From assembly GCF_900141885.1 (NCBI RefSeq), contig NZ_FQYY01000004.1, positions 125,277 through 189,276 on the forward strand: a stretch of DNA of 64,000 nucleotides, written 5' to 3'. Made by a program: the position numbers and the translations under genes. Of this stretch, positions 1 through 8,393 are shown in pieces. This stretch comes from Mesonia phycicola (GTDB lineage Bacteria; Bacteroidota; Bacteroidia; Flavobacteriales; Flavobacteriaceae). The notes beneath the pieces were generated by a model. That model saw only the letters and a list, made by a program, of their open reading frames with translations, did no database searches and was not told where the DNA came from. Numbering within the stretch: the stretch's first letter is position 1; every line of letters begins with the position of its first letter.

Positions 1-1
1 T

Positions 2-844
2 AATTTGAGATATGACCAATGGAAAGCTTTTGAACCTATTATAAATAATTACTATAAAAAAGATAAAGAAAGTGCCTTCTCTAGTATTTTGCCTACAGCA
101 ACACAGTACGCTAGAAATGCTATTTTTTCTGGTTTAATGCCATCTGATATGGAAAAACAATACCCTAATTGGTGGTTAAATGACACCGATGAAGGAGGAA
201 AAAATATGCACGAAGAAGATTTTTTAATGGCGCAAATGAAGCGTTTAGGTCTTACTTACAAAACAGAATATTATAAAATAACAAGTTTAAAAAGCGGTAA
301 AAGTTTAGTGCAAAATTTTAAACAACTTAAAGAAAATGATCTTACAGCAGTTGTTTACAACTTTGTAGATATGCTTTCTCACTCTAAAACTGAAATGGAA
401 GTAATTAAAGAGTTAGCCTCTACAGATAAATCTTATAGATCTTTAACAGAGAGCTGGTTTAAAAACTCGCCTTTATTAGAAATGATACAAAAAGCGCAAC
501 AATTAGGGTTTAAATTAATTATCACTACAGATCACGGGACAATTAATGTACAAAACCCTTCTAAAGTTATTGGAGACAAAAACACTAGTCTAAACTTACG
601 TTATAAGACAGGCAAAAGCTTAACTTATGAAGATAAAGACGTTGTTGCATCTAAAAACCCTAAAGAATTTCATTTACCTAGTATAAATATGAGTAGCTCT
701 TTTATCTTTGCTAAAGGAGACTTATTTTTTGCTTATCCTAATAATTATAACCATTACGTAAGTTATTACAGAAACACATATCAACACGGTGGAGTATCTT
801 TAGAAGAAATGGTAATTCCTTTTGCTGTGCTTTCACCACGATAA
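2..844 (+). CDS. porX: PorX-type response regulator with PglZ domain (3' part, runs off the left edge)
   Basis: The reading frame is open from base 2, so the 5' end with the expected receiver domain lies outside the window. The visible ~280 residues match the C-terminal PglZ (alkaline-phosphatase-superfamily) part of PorX. They include a DMLSHS metal-site motif (about residue 122 counting from base 5), a TTDHG motif (about 175-179) and the typical ending around GGVSLEEMVIPF. PorX is the cytoplasmic response regulator that controls type IX secretion in Bacteroidota, known from Porphyromonas gingivalis. The TTG at base 5 is internal, not a start. tsaE follows after 10 bases. The product of the gene at 45567-48977 is a likely T9SS substrate. 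The family call is confident; T9SS regulation in this organism is inferred. Confidence 0.85.
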   Translation, partial: NLRYDQWKAFEPIINNYYKKDKESAFSSILPTATQYARNAIFSGLMPSDMEKQYPNWWLNDTDEGGKNMHEEDFLMAQMKRLGLTYKTEYYKITSLKSGKSLVQNFKQLKENDLTAVVYNFVDMLSHSKTEMEVIKELASTDKSYRSLTESWFKNSPLLEMIQKAQQLGFKLIITTDHGTINVQNPSKVIGDKNTSLNLRYKTGKSLTYEDKDVVASKNPKEFHLPSINMSSSFIFAKGDLFFAYPNNYNHYVSYYRNTYQHGGVSLEEMVIPFAVLSPR

Positions 845-854
845 AATTACTATT

Positions 855-1262
855 ATGGAAATCACTTATAGTTTAAATGAAATACCAAGCATAGCAGCAC
901 AAATTATAAAAGTGTCTTCTTCACATAAGACACTTTTATTTTATGGTGAAATGGGTGCAGGAAAAACAACCTTAATAAAACAAATAACTAAACAACTAGG
1001 CTCTACAGATAGAGTTACAAGCCCCACCTTCTCTTTAGTGAATGAATATTTAGCAGATAAAGCTAAAGTTTACCATTTTGATTTTCATAGAATTGAAGAC
1101 GAAGAAGAAGCCTATGACATAGGTTTTGAAGATTATTTAAATAGCAAACAATGGGTACTTATAGAATGGCCAAGTAAAATTGAAAATTTACTCCCAGCAG
1201 AAAGCATAACTATAAGCATAGAAAAAATATCTAATGAAACAAGAAAAATAACAATTAGCTAG
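855..1262 (+). CDS. tsaE: tRNA threonylcarbamoyladenosine biosynthesis ATPase TsaE
   Basis: A 135-residue protein with Walker A GEMGAGKTT (residues 31-39) and the TsaE block TSPTFSLVNEY (about 55-65), followed by YHFDFHR and a glutamate-rich stretch. TsaE is the ATPase partner of TsaB and TsaD, which make the t6A modification at position 37 of ANN-decoding tRNAs. The open frame extends back to 822 inside porX. The ATG at 855 is preferred because MEITYSL matches the usual short N-terminus and it avoids overlap with the upstream gene. A terminator-like hairpin follows the stop. Confidence 0.93.
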   Translation: MEITYSLNEIPSIAAQIIKVSSSHKTLLFYGEMGAGKTTLIKQITKQLGSTDRVTSPTFSLVNEYLADKAKVYHFDFHRIEDEEEAYDIGFEDYLNSKQWVLIEWPSKIENLLPAESITISIEKISNETRKITIS

Positions 1263-1263
1263 C

Positions 1264-1292
1264 AAAAATCACATGTTAAATAGTGATTTTCA
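1264..1292 (+). terminator. Possible terminator after tsaE
   Basis: Inverted repeat AAAATCAC (1265-1272) and GTGATTTT (1283-1290) with a 10-base loop directly after the tsaE stop. The U-tract is only four bases, so strength is doubtful. Confidence 0.45.
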
Positions 1293-1395
1293 ATAAACAA
1301 AATACTACACAATTAATTGATTTACAGTTTTTTAAGTTTACTTTAAAATGCAAAGGTACGGCAAACAAAATTCAAAATTTTAACAAATTTGATTC

Positions 1396-1403
1396 TACAT
1401 TTG
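1396..1403 (+). promoter_or_regulatory. -7 element for the small lipoprotein gene
   Basis: TACATTTG matches the Bacteroidota -7 consensus TAnnTTTG. A clean TTG at the -33 position is not present, so only the -7 element is claimed. The predicted start of transcription near 1410 would give a leader of about 45 bases before the ATG at 1455. Confidence 0.45.
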
Positions 1404-1454
1404 TACCAGAACAAAACGAAAAAACAACTATAACAAACTCTAAAATCAATTATT

Positions 1455-1613
1455 ATGAAATTAAAAAACGCTATCTTCGCAATTGCAACATTAGGATTTT
1501 TAGTAACATCTTGTACCCCACAATCAATCGATGAGCACACAACGCAAGACAACATCCAAAACGATGATTTCATCATCGACAAAGGTAAAATCAAAATCCC
1601 TACTAACGGGTAG
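1455..1613 (+). CDS. Small predicted lipoprotein, 52 residues
   Basis: ATG at 1455, stop TAG at 1611-1613. The product starts MKLKNAIFAIATLGFLVTSC: a basic N-terminus, a hydrophobic core and a lipobox V-T-S-C with Cys20 as the acylated residue. The mature part of about 32 residues is polar and acidic, with QDN and NDD stretches, and ends KIKIPTNG. A signal peptidase II substrate is the straightforward reading. I do not recognise a function. The gene overlaps the start region of the next gene in another frame by about 50 bases, which suggests translational coupling. It is below usual length cut-offs and easily missed. A TAnnTTTG promoter element lies upstream. Confidence 0.7.
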   Translation: MKLKNAIFAIATLGFLVTSCTPQSIDEHTTQDNIQNDDFIIDKGKIKIPTNG

Positions 1614-2073
1614 TATTATAGCGTTGCTGATAATTATATCACCATATTTATTTTATTCATATAGAAGTTTCCCAGATACAAAAATCTGGGAAACTGCTAT
1701 ATTTACCTATAAAAGTGGTTTTTATGATGGTGTAAATGTAAGTATGTGGACACTGTTAACTAAATTTGTGCCTCTCTACTTACTTACCGTTTGGTTTTTA
1801 ACTTGCAAACATTGGTGGTATCATGTTATTTTAATACCAATTGGAATGTATTTATTCCAATTAATCAGTGCACTGAATGATGATATTATATTTTTTGATG
1901 AAGTAGAAATCTGGTATCTTATTCCTGTTATGTCTGTTATTGTACCTTTAGTATATTTAATAAGAGCCAAAATTTTTGCTAGTATGCACAACCCTTCTTT
2001 AGAAGAAATAGAATACGAGCTTCAAAATAAAAAAAATATATTCTCTCATTTCCGAGACCTTTTCCGCAATTAA
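1564..2073 (+). CDS. Conserved small membrane protein, function unknown
   Basis: About 169 residues from the ATG at 1564 (an in-frame ATG at 1531 is possible). The protein has a basic N-terminus (KVKSKS), a first membrane helix through ALLIIISPYLF, further hydrophobic segments near WTLLTKFVPLYLLTVWFL, HVILIPIGMYLFQLI and YLIPVMSVIVPLVYLI, and a polar C-terminal tail. I recognise it only as a recurrent unnamed inner-membrane protein of flavobacteria. The start is uncertain because any start that keeps the whole first helix lies inside the preceding lipoprotein gene; the first in-frame start beyond that gene's stop, TTG at 1624, would cut the helix short. A weak terminator follows. Confidence 0.65.
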   Translation: MISSSTKVKSKSLLTGSIIALLIIISPYLFYSYRSFPDTKIWETAIFTYKSGFYDGVNVSMWTLLTKFVPLYLLTVWFLTCKHWWYHVILIPIGMYLFQLISALNDDIIFFDEVEIWYLIPVMSVIVPLVYLIRAKIFASMHNPSLEEIEYELQNKKNIFSHFRDLFRN

Positions 2074-2074
2074 T

Positions 2075-2107
2075 AAAGACTCTCTTTTGCTATTCAGAGT
2101 TTTTTTT
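2075..2107 (+). terminator. Weak intrinsic terminator
   Basis: ACTCT (2079-2083) pairs with AGAGT (2096-2100) and is followed by seven T. The stem is short, so only moderate support. Confidence 0.45.
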
Positions 2108-2136
2108 CATTTCTTTAGTTCATTATCTAAAAACTA

Positions 2137-3333
2137 ATGAGCAAGCCAACAACCCCTTTTACCCAAAAAGAACTTCTTCCTCAGGAAGAAATGTTAGAAA
2201 TACAGAAAAGAAAAGGTGAACTTTTTATAGGCTTACCTAAAGAAACTTCTTATCAAGAAAAAAGAGTTTGCTTAACACCAGATGCCGTAGCTGCTGTTAC
2301 TGCTAATGGTCACCGAGTTTTAATTGAAAGTAACGCTGGCCTAGATGCCAATTTTTCTGATAAAGATTATAGTGAAGCTGGTGCAGAAGTTACCAAAGAC
2401 ACCTCTAAGGTTTTTGCTTGTCCTATTATTCTAAAAGTAGAACCTCCTTCTTTAGACGAGTTAGAATTAATGAATCCGCAGACTACCTTAATCTCTGCTT
2501 TACAACTTAAAACACAAGAGAAAAGTTATTTTCAAAAATTAGCAGAAAAAAGAATTACTGCTTTAGCTTTTGAGTTTATAAAAGATGAAGATGGTACTTA
2601 TCCAGCAGTAAGAGCTTTAAGCGAAATTGCAGGTACAGCCTCTGTATTAATCGCATCAGAAATATTAGCCAGCCCTAAAGGTAGCGGCTTGATGTTTGGT
2701 AATATTAGTGGAGTACCGCCTTTAGAAGTAGTTATTATTGGAGCGGGAACAGTAGGTGAATTTGCAGGAAGGTCTGCTTTAGGCTTGGGTGCTAATATTA
2801 AAATTTTTGATAATTCTCTTACCAAATTACGTTGCATACAAACCAACCTAGGTAGACCACTATATACCTCTACGCTACAACCTAAAAATTTATTAAAATC
2901 TTTACTAAGAGCAGATGTTGTAATTGGAGCTGTAAGAGGTCAAGATAGATCTCCTATTGTTATTTCAGAAACAATGGTAGAAAATATGAAACCTGGCTCT
3001 GTAATTATTGATGTAAGCATAGATATGGGCGGCTGTGTAGAAACTTCTGAAATTACCTCGCACGATAATCCTACTTTAAAAAAACACGGAGTAATACATT
3101 ACGGGGTACCAAACATCCCGTCTAGATACCCTAGAACTTCCTCAATTTCAATAAGTAATATTTTTACACCTTATCTCTTACATATTGGTGAAGAAGGTGG
3201 TTTAGAAAATACTCTCAGATTTGATCGTGGTTTAAGAAACGGTTTGTACTTTTACCACGGAATTTTAACTAATAAATCTGTTGCAGATTGGTTTAATCTA
3301 AATCATAGAGATATCAATTTGCTTATTTTCTAA
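2137..3333 (+). CDS. ald: Alanine dehydrogenase family protein
   Basis: A 398-residue protein of the AlaDH/PntA family. The N-terminal substrate half has the conserved Arg (R43, in EKRVCLTP) and Lys (K100, in ILKVEPP). The Rossmann motif is GAGTVG, and the C-terminal part shows KPGSVIIDVSIDMGGCVETS. Alanine dehydrogenase interconverts L-alanine and pyruvate plus ammonia with NAD. The position of the catalytic histidine of characterised enzymes (His96 in M. tuberculosis Ald, in LHLA) is Gln123 here (ALQLKT). The family is certain, but the exact reaction is less so. The N-terminus is about 30 residues longer than in short AlaDHs. Confidence 0.85.
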   Translation: MSKPTTPFTQKELLPQEEMLEIQKRKGELFIGLPKETSYQEKRVCLTPDAVAAVTANGHRVLIESNAGLDANFSDKDYSEAGAEVTKDTSKVFACPIILKVEPPSLDELELMNPQTTLISALQLKTQEKSYFQKLAEKRITALAFEFIKDEDGTYPAVRALSEIAGTASVLIASEILASPKGSGLMFGNISGVPPLEVVIIGAGTVGEFAGRSALGLGANIKIFDNSLTKLRCIQTNLGRPLYTSTLQPKNLLKSLLRADVVIGAVRGQDRSPIVISETMVENMKPGSVIIDVSIDMGGCVETSEITSHDNPTLKKHGVIHYGVPNIPSRYPRTSSISISNIFTPYLLHIGEEGGLENTLRFDRGLRNGLYFYHGILTNKSVADWFNLNHRDINLLIF

Positions 3334-3337
3334 TTTT

Positions 3338-3715
3338 ATGAAATTTATACATCGTTTGGGCTACTATTTAGGTGGCTTTAGTATTGGAATAGTTATATTA
3401 ATATTTTTTTTAAGTGGAAAAAAAACTTCTTGTGACTACGGGCCTAATGCTCGTGTTTTAAAAAATATTAGAAGTAAACACAAAACATATACTAATACTG
3501 CAAAAAATCAATTAGAAGAATTTCAATTAGATTCTATTTTTATAGATAATACCCTACAACAGGGAGATGTGCTTTTTGATGAAAGTAAAACCTCATTAGA
3601 TTCTTGTAATATTTACGTAGTAGAATCAGAAAAAAACAACGCGAAGTATAAAACAAGCTTCCAAAATTGCGACAGCTTAGTTACCATACTAAATATCAGT
3701 TATTTAAAAAAATAA
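3338..3715 (+). CDS. Small membrane-anchored protein, probably DUF4258 family
   Basis: A 125-residue protein with one N-terminal membrane helix (about residues 9-26, YYLGGFSIGIVILIFFL) followed by a short cysteine-containing segment (SCDYGPNARVLKNI) and a small globular domain ending NCDSLVTILNISYLKK. It begins 4 bases after ald, so it is probably cotranscribed. I associate the pattern with DUF4258-type flavobacterial proteins, from memory. No catalytic motif is visible. Confidence 0.7.
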   Translation: MKFIHRLGYYLGGFSIGIVILIFFLSGKKTSCDYGPNARVLKNIRSKHKTYTNTAKNQLEEFQLDSIFIDNTLQQGDVLFDESKTSLDSCNIYVVESEKNNAKYKTSFQNCDSLVTILNISYLKK

Positions 3716-3800
3716 CATATTTTTTTTAAAATATTCGCTTGTTTTTAAATCAAACTTTTTATTATTGTTTTTATTAAGCGAATAAATTAAGCTATTGATT

Positions 3801-4109
3801 ATGAAACGAGTTATTGTTGATTATAAAAAATTAACTCCAGAAATTTTAGGGATGTTGGTTGAAAAATATCCTGATGGATATGATGATGATCACATAATTG
3901 CATTTAAAAATGCAAAAAATGAAACAGTTGAAGCAGTGGAAGTGAAAACTGAAGATTGTATTTATCTAGTTAAAGTAAGTACTAAACTAGAAAATACTAT
4001 GGCTAATTATGATGAAGATGATTATGAAGATGAAGATTTTAATGAACCTATTGTAGATATACCAGAAGCAGAATCGGGTATCACTCCAGAAGATAAAGAG
4101 GAAGAATAA
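3801..4109 (+). CDS. Conserved acidic small protein, function unknown
   Basis: The ATG at 3801 (MKRVIVDYKKLTPEIL) is preferred to an in-frame TTG six bases upstream. The product is 102 residues: an ordered N-terminal half of about 60 residues with alternating strands, then a strongly acidic tail (DEDDYEDEDFNEP and EDKEEE) that is probably disordered. It recurs in flavobacteria and is sometimes mislabelled as a primase; nothing in the sequence supports that. A strong terminator follows. Confidence 0.7.
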   Translation: MKRVIVDYKKLTPEILGMLVEKYPDGYDDDHIIAFKNAKNETVEAVEVKTEDCIYLVKVSTKLENTMANYDEDDYEDEDFNEPIVDIPEAESGITPEDKEEE

Positions 4110-4130
4110 ACAAATTACTTAAAGCCCATA

Positions 4131-4168
4131 AAAAAGCCTTACTCAATTATTAGAGTAAGGCTTTTTTT
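4131..4168 (+). terminator. Strong intrinsic terminator
   Basis: An 11-bp perfect stem, AAGCCTTACTC (4134-4144) with GAGTAAGGCTT (4153-4163), 8-base loop, T-tract downstream and A-tract upstream. It can serve both the + gene before it and the convergent - gene after it. Confidence 0.9.
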
Positions 4169-4192
4169 ATTTATTAATTACTAGTATAAAAT

Positions 4193-4495
4193 TTAAGATA
4201 CAATTTCTGCATAAGCAACATCTTCAATTTCATTTTTCTTCCATACAAAATAGTACAACCACATTAACGTAAAAGTGGGTACTATATCTGTAAAAGGTAG
4301 TATTTCTTCAATAAAAACAAGTACAGAAGCTATTTTACCTTTTTTTGAAGGGTACATTTCTTGCATTTTCTTTGCTGCAAATGGCGCCCAAGCAATATCT
4401 AAAAAAGGCCCCACTACTGGTATAAAACTACTTAACATACCTATACCATCATAAATTACTGCTTTTAATAACAGTTTATTTTTTAGCTTTTTCAT
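4193..4495 (-). CDS. Small hydrophobic protein, function unknown
   Basis: A 100-residue protein with a basic start (MKKLKNKLLLK), a conserved-looking hydrophobic segment GMLSSFIPVVGPFLDIAWAP with a PVVGPFLD core, and a second membrane segment near TLMWLYYFVW. Probably an inner-membrane protein with two hairpin-like hydrophobic stretches. I do not recognise a named family. It stands alone between a terminator and msrA. Confidence 0.6.
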   Translation of the reverse strand: MKKLKNKLLLKAVIYDGIGMLSSFIPVVGPFLDIAWAPFAAKKMQEMYPSKKGKIASVLVFIEEILPFTDIVPTFTLMWLYYFVWKKNEIEDVAYAEIVS

Positions 4496-4552
4496 AGTTT
4501 AAGTTTATACTAATAGAATTAGCAAAAAACATACCGAAAATAATATTTTGAA

Positions 4553-5083
4553 CTAATCAAACTTCAACTTATCAGAAAAATACTCTTTTAATTTCTTAAT
4601 TTTCGGATCTATAATATACTGACAATAAGGCTGATTAGGATGATTATTATAAAAGTTTTGATGCTCAAACTCTGCAGTATAAAAAGTAGAAGCTTCCGTT
4701 ACTTCGGTAACTATATTTCCTTCAAAAATCTCTTCATTTAACTTATTTATTATATGTTGAGCCATTTGTTTTTGATCTTCAAAATGATAAAAAATTGCAC
4801 TTCTATACTGTGTACCAACATCATTACCTTGTCTATTTAAAGTAGTAGGATCGTGTGTTGTAAAAAATACCATCAACAACTCTTCATAAGAAATTTTAGA
4901 AGAATCATAAGTTAATTGTATAGCTTCTGCGTGCCCCGTTCTTCCCTGTACTACTTCTCTATAAGGTGGATTTTTGATTTGACCTCCCGTAAAACCAGAT
5001 ACAATATTACTAACTCCCTCTAATCTTTGAAAAACAGCTTCTGTACACCAAAAGCAGCCATTAGCAAATGTTGCTGTCTGCAT
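4553..5083 (-). CDS. msrA: Peptide-methionine (S)-S-oxide reductase MsrA
   Basis: A 176-residue MsrA with the catalytic motif GCFWC (Cys10 nucleophile, Cys13), followed by VSGFTGG, the GHAEAI block with its conserved Glu, and FFTTHDPTTLNRQGNDVGTQ. It reduces the S-epimer of methionine sulfoxide in proteins. There is no fused MsrB and no signal peptide, so it is cytoplasmic and stand-alone. The start is clear because the catalytic motif is within the first 13 residues. Confidence 0.96.
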   Translation of the reverse strand: MQTATFANGCFWCTEAVFQRLEGVSNIVSGFTGGQIKNPPYREVVQGRTGHAEAIQLTYDSSKISYEELLMVFFTTHDPTTLNRQGNDVGTQYRSAIFYHFEDQKQMAQHIINKLNEEIFEGNIVTEVTEASTFYTAEFEHQNFYNNHPNQPYCQYIIDPKIKKLKEYFSDKLKFD

Positions 5084-5215
5084 ATTATCTTTATTTATTT
5101 TTCAATAAAAATAAATGAAACATTCTAAAGCACACTATCTAAAATTATAAAGCTTTGTTATAATAGTTATGTTCTTTTAAAATAGTTTATTTTAGCCTAT
5201 AAATTTTAGAACCGA

Positions 5216-5875
5216 ATGATTACTGCTAAAAATATTCATAAATATTATGATGATTTACACGTTTTAAATAATGTAAATCTAGCGATAGAAAAAAGTGAAA
5301 TTATATCTATTGTTGGCGCTTCTGGTGCGGGAAAAACTACTTTACTGCAAATTTTAGGTACTTTAGATTTTGCTGCAAAAAACAAAAACTCTTCGTTAAA
5401 GATTAATGATATTGAAGTGTACCATTTAAACAAAAATGAGCTTGCAGCTTTTAGAAATAAGCACATTGGTTTTATTTTTCAATTTCATCAATTACTACCA
5501 GAGTTTACAGCCTTAGAAAATATATGTATACCAGCATATATAAATAAAACTGAAAAAAGTGTTGCTGAAAAAAGAGCGGTAGAATTATTAAGTTTTTTAG
5601 GCTTAGAGCATAGAAAAAACCACAAACCATCTGAACTTAGTGGTGGTGAGCAACAACGTGTTGCAGTTGCAAGAGCACTAATTAATAATCCAGAAATTAT
5701 TTTAGCAGATGAACCTTCTGGTAATTTAGATTCTGAATCTGCAGAAAATCTTCATCAATTATTTTTTAAGTTAAGAGAAGAATTTGGGCAAACGTTTGTT
5801 ATTGTTACTCATAACAAAGACCTTGCTAATATGGCCGATAGAAAACTTACTATGGTAGACGGCTCTATAGTGTAA
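5216..5875 (+). CDS. lolD: LolD-like ABC transporter ATP-binding protein
   Basis: A 219-residue ATPase with Walker A GASGAGKT (34-41), Q-loop [15 protein letters not shown], signature [10 protein letters not shown] (141-150) and Walker [12 protein letters not shown]. The Q-loop wording and length fit the LolD/MacB/FtsE subgroup that works with FtsX-type permeases on lipoproteins or peptides. The permease is not adjacent. An FtsX-type permease occurs at 27457 but is separate. The lolD name is therefore by family only. Confidence 0.8.
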   Translation: MITAKNIHKYYDDLHVLNNVNLAIEKSEIISIVGASGAGKTTLLQILGTLDFAAKNKNSSLKINDIEVYHLNKNELAAFRNKHIGFIFQFHQLLPEFTALENICIPAYINKTEKSVAEKRAVELLSFLGLEHRKNHKPSELSGGEQQRVAVARALINNPEIILADEPSGNLDSESAENLHQLFFKLREEFGQTFVIVTHNKDLANMADRKLTMVDGSIV

Positions 5876-5885
5876 ATCTGTAGTT

Positions 5886-7592
5886 ATGCTTTTAATTTTT
5901 ATTAGTTGGATTTATATTTTTTATGCAGCTACTGTTTGGGGAATTACATTTAATAATCTATTTAAATTAAAAGAAAACAACCACCTTATTACTCAAATAT
6001 TAGGCTTATTTTCTATTACCATAATCACAGCTATTTCTTGTTTTTTTACTTCTATAAACATTGGTTTTTATATTGTTTTTTTTCTTGCTAGCTTACTGCT
6101 TGCATACTTTAAAAGAAAACAATTAAAAATATATATTACCAATTTAAAAATTAGGTTTTTTAATTTAAGTAAACCTCTACAAATTGCTTTTTTTATTTTT
6201 AGTTGGTTGTGTTTAGCACAAGCCTCTACTCTGCCTTATATAATTGATAATGAATCTTATTACCTGCAAACTATAAAATGGTTAAATGAGTATGGTTTTG
6301 TAAAAGGATTAAGTAATTTACATTTATTTTTTGCACAAACCAGTGGTTGGCATATTTTACAAAGTGCTTTTAATTTTTCATTTTTAACAAACAAATTAAA
6401 TGATTTAAGCGCATATATTTATTTTTTAGTTGCTTTTTATTCTTTTGAAAAAATCAACTTAATTTTTAAAGAAAAATCTATACAAATAGCTCATTATTTT
6501 ATAGCTATAGTTCCGTTAGTGAGTGTTTTATTTTTTCAATTTATAAGTTCACCTTCACCAGATATTCCTGTTTTTCTATTCAGTTTTCTAATATTTTATA
6601 AACTGCTCAAAAACTGGAACAATTTGTCTATTACAGATTTTAAAAACATCACTTTTATTTGTTTTTTTATTTTATTAATTAAAATTAGTAGTGTTTACAT
6701 TGTTTGTATACCAATTATACTTTTAGCAGCTAATTATCAGAAATTTAAAAAATCTCTAGTTACATTGTTTAGTGTAGGTTTATTTGTGTTAGCTATATTT
6801 ATAGGTAAAAATCAATGGTTAACGGGTTACCCTTTATTTCCTTTACAAACTTTTAAATGGCTAACTTCAGATTATAGTATACCAGAGGCTTATCAGTCTT
6901 TTTTCTTTAAAACAAATAAGGTTTATGCTTATAAAATAAGTTATTTAGAATATCAAGAACTTAGTATTTTACAGCGTCTTAAAGTATGGCTTAGCTTACC
7001 AAAACTTCATGGTGTTTTTAATAAATTAATTTTAGCTCTAATTATTATTTTTCCTTTTTTTATAATTCTGAAGAAAAAAATATACCAACCTCTCTTGGCT
7101 ATTTACAGTTTGGCTTGTATACAATTGGCTGTATTATTTATAACCTCTCCTCAATATCGTTTTTTTCTAGTCTTTATTTTAACACTTGTAGCCTTATTAA
7201 TTTTTATAATATTTCAAAAAAAAATATTAATTAAAATAGCATTACCTCTATCATTAATCATTACTTCATTCATTTTACTTTTTCCTTTTAAATTAGATAG
7301 CTTTACTACCAATAAATTCACTCAAAACAACAGTAGTTTTAAGCTTAGCTATATTATATTTCCGCATAAAAATTCAAAATACAATTACACTTATCATAAA
7401 GAAAAAATAGGCAACTTAAAATACAATAATCCCACTAACCAAGAGTTTTTTTGGATTACAGGAGATGGTGATTTACCTGTAATAAAAAAAGAACAGTTAG
7501 AATATTTTAAAAATAAGTACCATTACTATCCGCAATTAAGAACAGGAAATTTAAAAGATGGTTTTTACTCAAAATCTATAGATAATGACTAA
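5886..7592 (+). CDS. Polytopic membrane protein, possibly LIC_10190/glycosyltransferase-like family
   Basis: A 568-residue protein with about 11-13 hydrophobic segments in the first 460 residues, then a soluble C-terminal tail of about 100 residues. Charged loop motifs such as DNESYYLQTIKWLNEYG between early helices and SPSPDIPVFLFSF in the middle resemble the loop architecture of GT-C type membrane glycosyltransferases. It may belong to the LIC_10190 membrane family, from memory. It overlaps the next gene by 8 bases. Membrane location is confident; function is not. Confidence 0.6.
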   Translation: MLLIFISWIYIFYAATVWGITFNNLFKLKENNHLITQILGLFSITIITAISCFFTSINIGFYIVFFLASLLLAYFKRKQLKIYITNLKIRFFNLSKPLQIAFFIFSWLCLAQASTLPYIIDNESYYLQTIKWLNEYGFVKGLSNLHLFFAQTSGWHILQSAFNFSFLTNKLNDLSAYIYFLVAFYSFEKINLIFKEKSIQIAHYFIAIVPLVSVLFFQFISSPSPDIPVFLFSFLIFYKLLKNWNNLSITDFKNITFICFFILLIKISSVYIVCIPIILLAANYQKFKKSLVTLFSVGLFVLAIFIGKNQWLTGYPLFPLQTFKWLTSDYSIPEAYQSFFFKTNKVYAYKISYLEYQELSILQRLKVWLSLPKLHGVFNKLILALIIIFPFFIILKKKIYQPLLAIYSLACIQLAVLFITSPQYRFFLVFILTLVALLIFIIFQKKILIKIALPLSLIITSFILLFPFKLDSFTTNKFTQNNSSFKLSYIIFPHKNSKYNYTYHKEKIGNLKYNNPTNQEFFWITGDGDLPVIKKEQLEYFKNKYHYYPQLRTGNLKDGFYSKSIDND

Positions 7593-8352
7593 AAAAGAAC
7601 TTAAAGAGTTTTTAAATTATAAAGTAGAACAATATAATCAGCCAGAATTTATTGATTCAGATCCTATTCAAATTGCACATCTATTTAGTAGAAAAGAAGA
7701 TATTGAAATTGCAGGATTTTTAACTGCAACCATTGCTTGGGGTAACCGTAAAAGTATTTTAAAAAATGCAAAACACTTAATGGAACTAATGGATTTAGCT
7801 CCTTATGATTTTGTAAAAAATGCTAATGAAAACGATTTATCTAGGTTAGATGGTTTTGTTCATCGTACATTTAACGATACAGATTTAAAATATTTTGTTC
7901 TATCGCTTCAAAATATTTACAATAACCACCAAGGCTTAGAAACAATTTTTACAAAATACTCAACATCTACATCTACACAACAAGCAATTCACGAGTTTAA
8001 AAAAGTATTTTTTGAATTACCACACCTTAAAAGAACTCAAAAACATGTGAGCGATCCCTTAAAAAAATCAGCAGCAAAAAGAATAAATATGTATTTAAGG
8101 TGGATGGTGAGAGAAGATAATTGTGGCGTAGATTTTGGCTTATGGAAAAATATTTCTTCTGCAGCACTATCCTGTCCGTTAGATTTACATAGTGGTAACA
8201 TAGCCAGAAAATTAAAACTTTTAAAAAGAAAACAAAACGATGCCAAAGCACTTACAGAATTAGATACTAGTTTAAGAAAGCTAGATAAAAATGACCCTGT
8301 AAAATATGATTTTGCATTGTTTGGAATAGGTGTTTTTGAGAAAGACTTCTAA
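7585..8352 (+). CDS. TIGR02757 (DUF2400) family protein
   Basis: A 255-residue protein with the family's hallmark blocks: DPIQIAHLFSRKEDIEIAGFL, TIAWGNRKSIL, KRINMYLRWMVR and DLHSGNIARKL. This family is related by sequence to helix-hairpin-helix DNA glycosylases, but no activity is established. The length is typical. The start overlaps the end of the membrane-protein gene by 8 bases, which suggests coupling. Confidence 0.88.
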   Translation: MTKKELKEFLNYKVEQYNQPEFIDSDPIQIAHLFSRKEDIEIAGFLTATIAWGNRKSILKNAKHLMELMDLAPYDFVKNANENDLSRLDGFVHRTFNDTDLKYFVLSLQNIYNNHQGLETIFTKYSTSTSTQQAIHEFKKVFFELPHLKRTQKHVSDPLKKSAAKRINMYLRWMVREDNCGVDFGLWKNISSAALSCPLDLHSGNIARKLKLLKRKQNDAKALTELDTSLRKLDKNDPVKYDFALFGIGVFEKDF

Positions 8353-8393
8353 TTGCTTTTTTTTTCTTAATTTTACGTTAAAATCTATTTTAT

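Noticed and set aside
1283-1594. Open frames on both strands between tsaE and the membrane-protein gene
   Set aside because: They lack starts with family-like sequence and are displaced by the small lipoprotein frame at 1455-1613, which has a lipobox.
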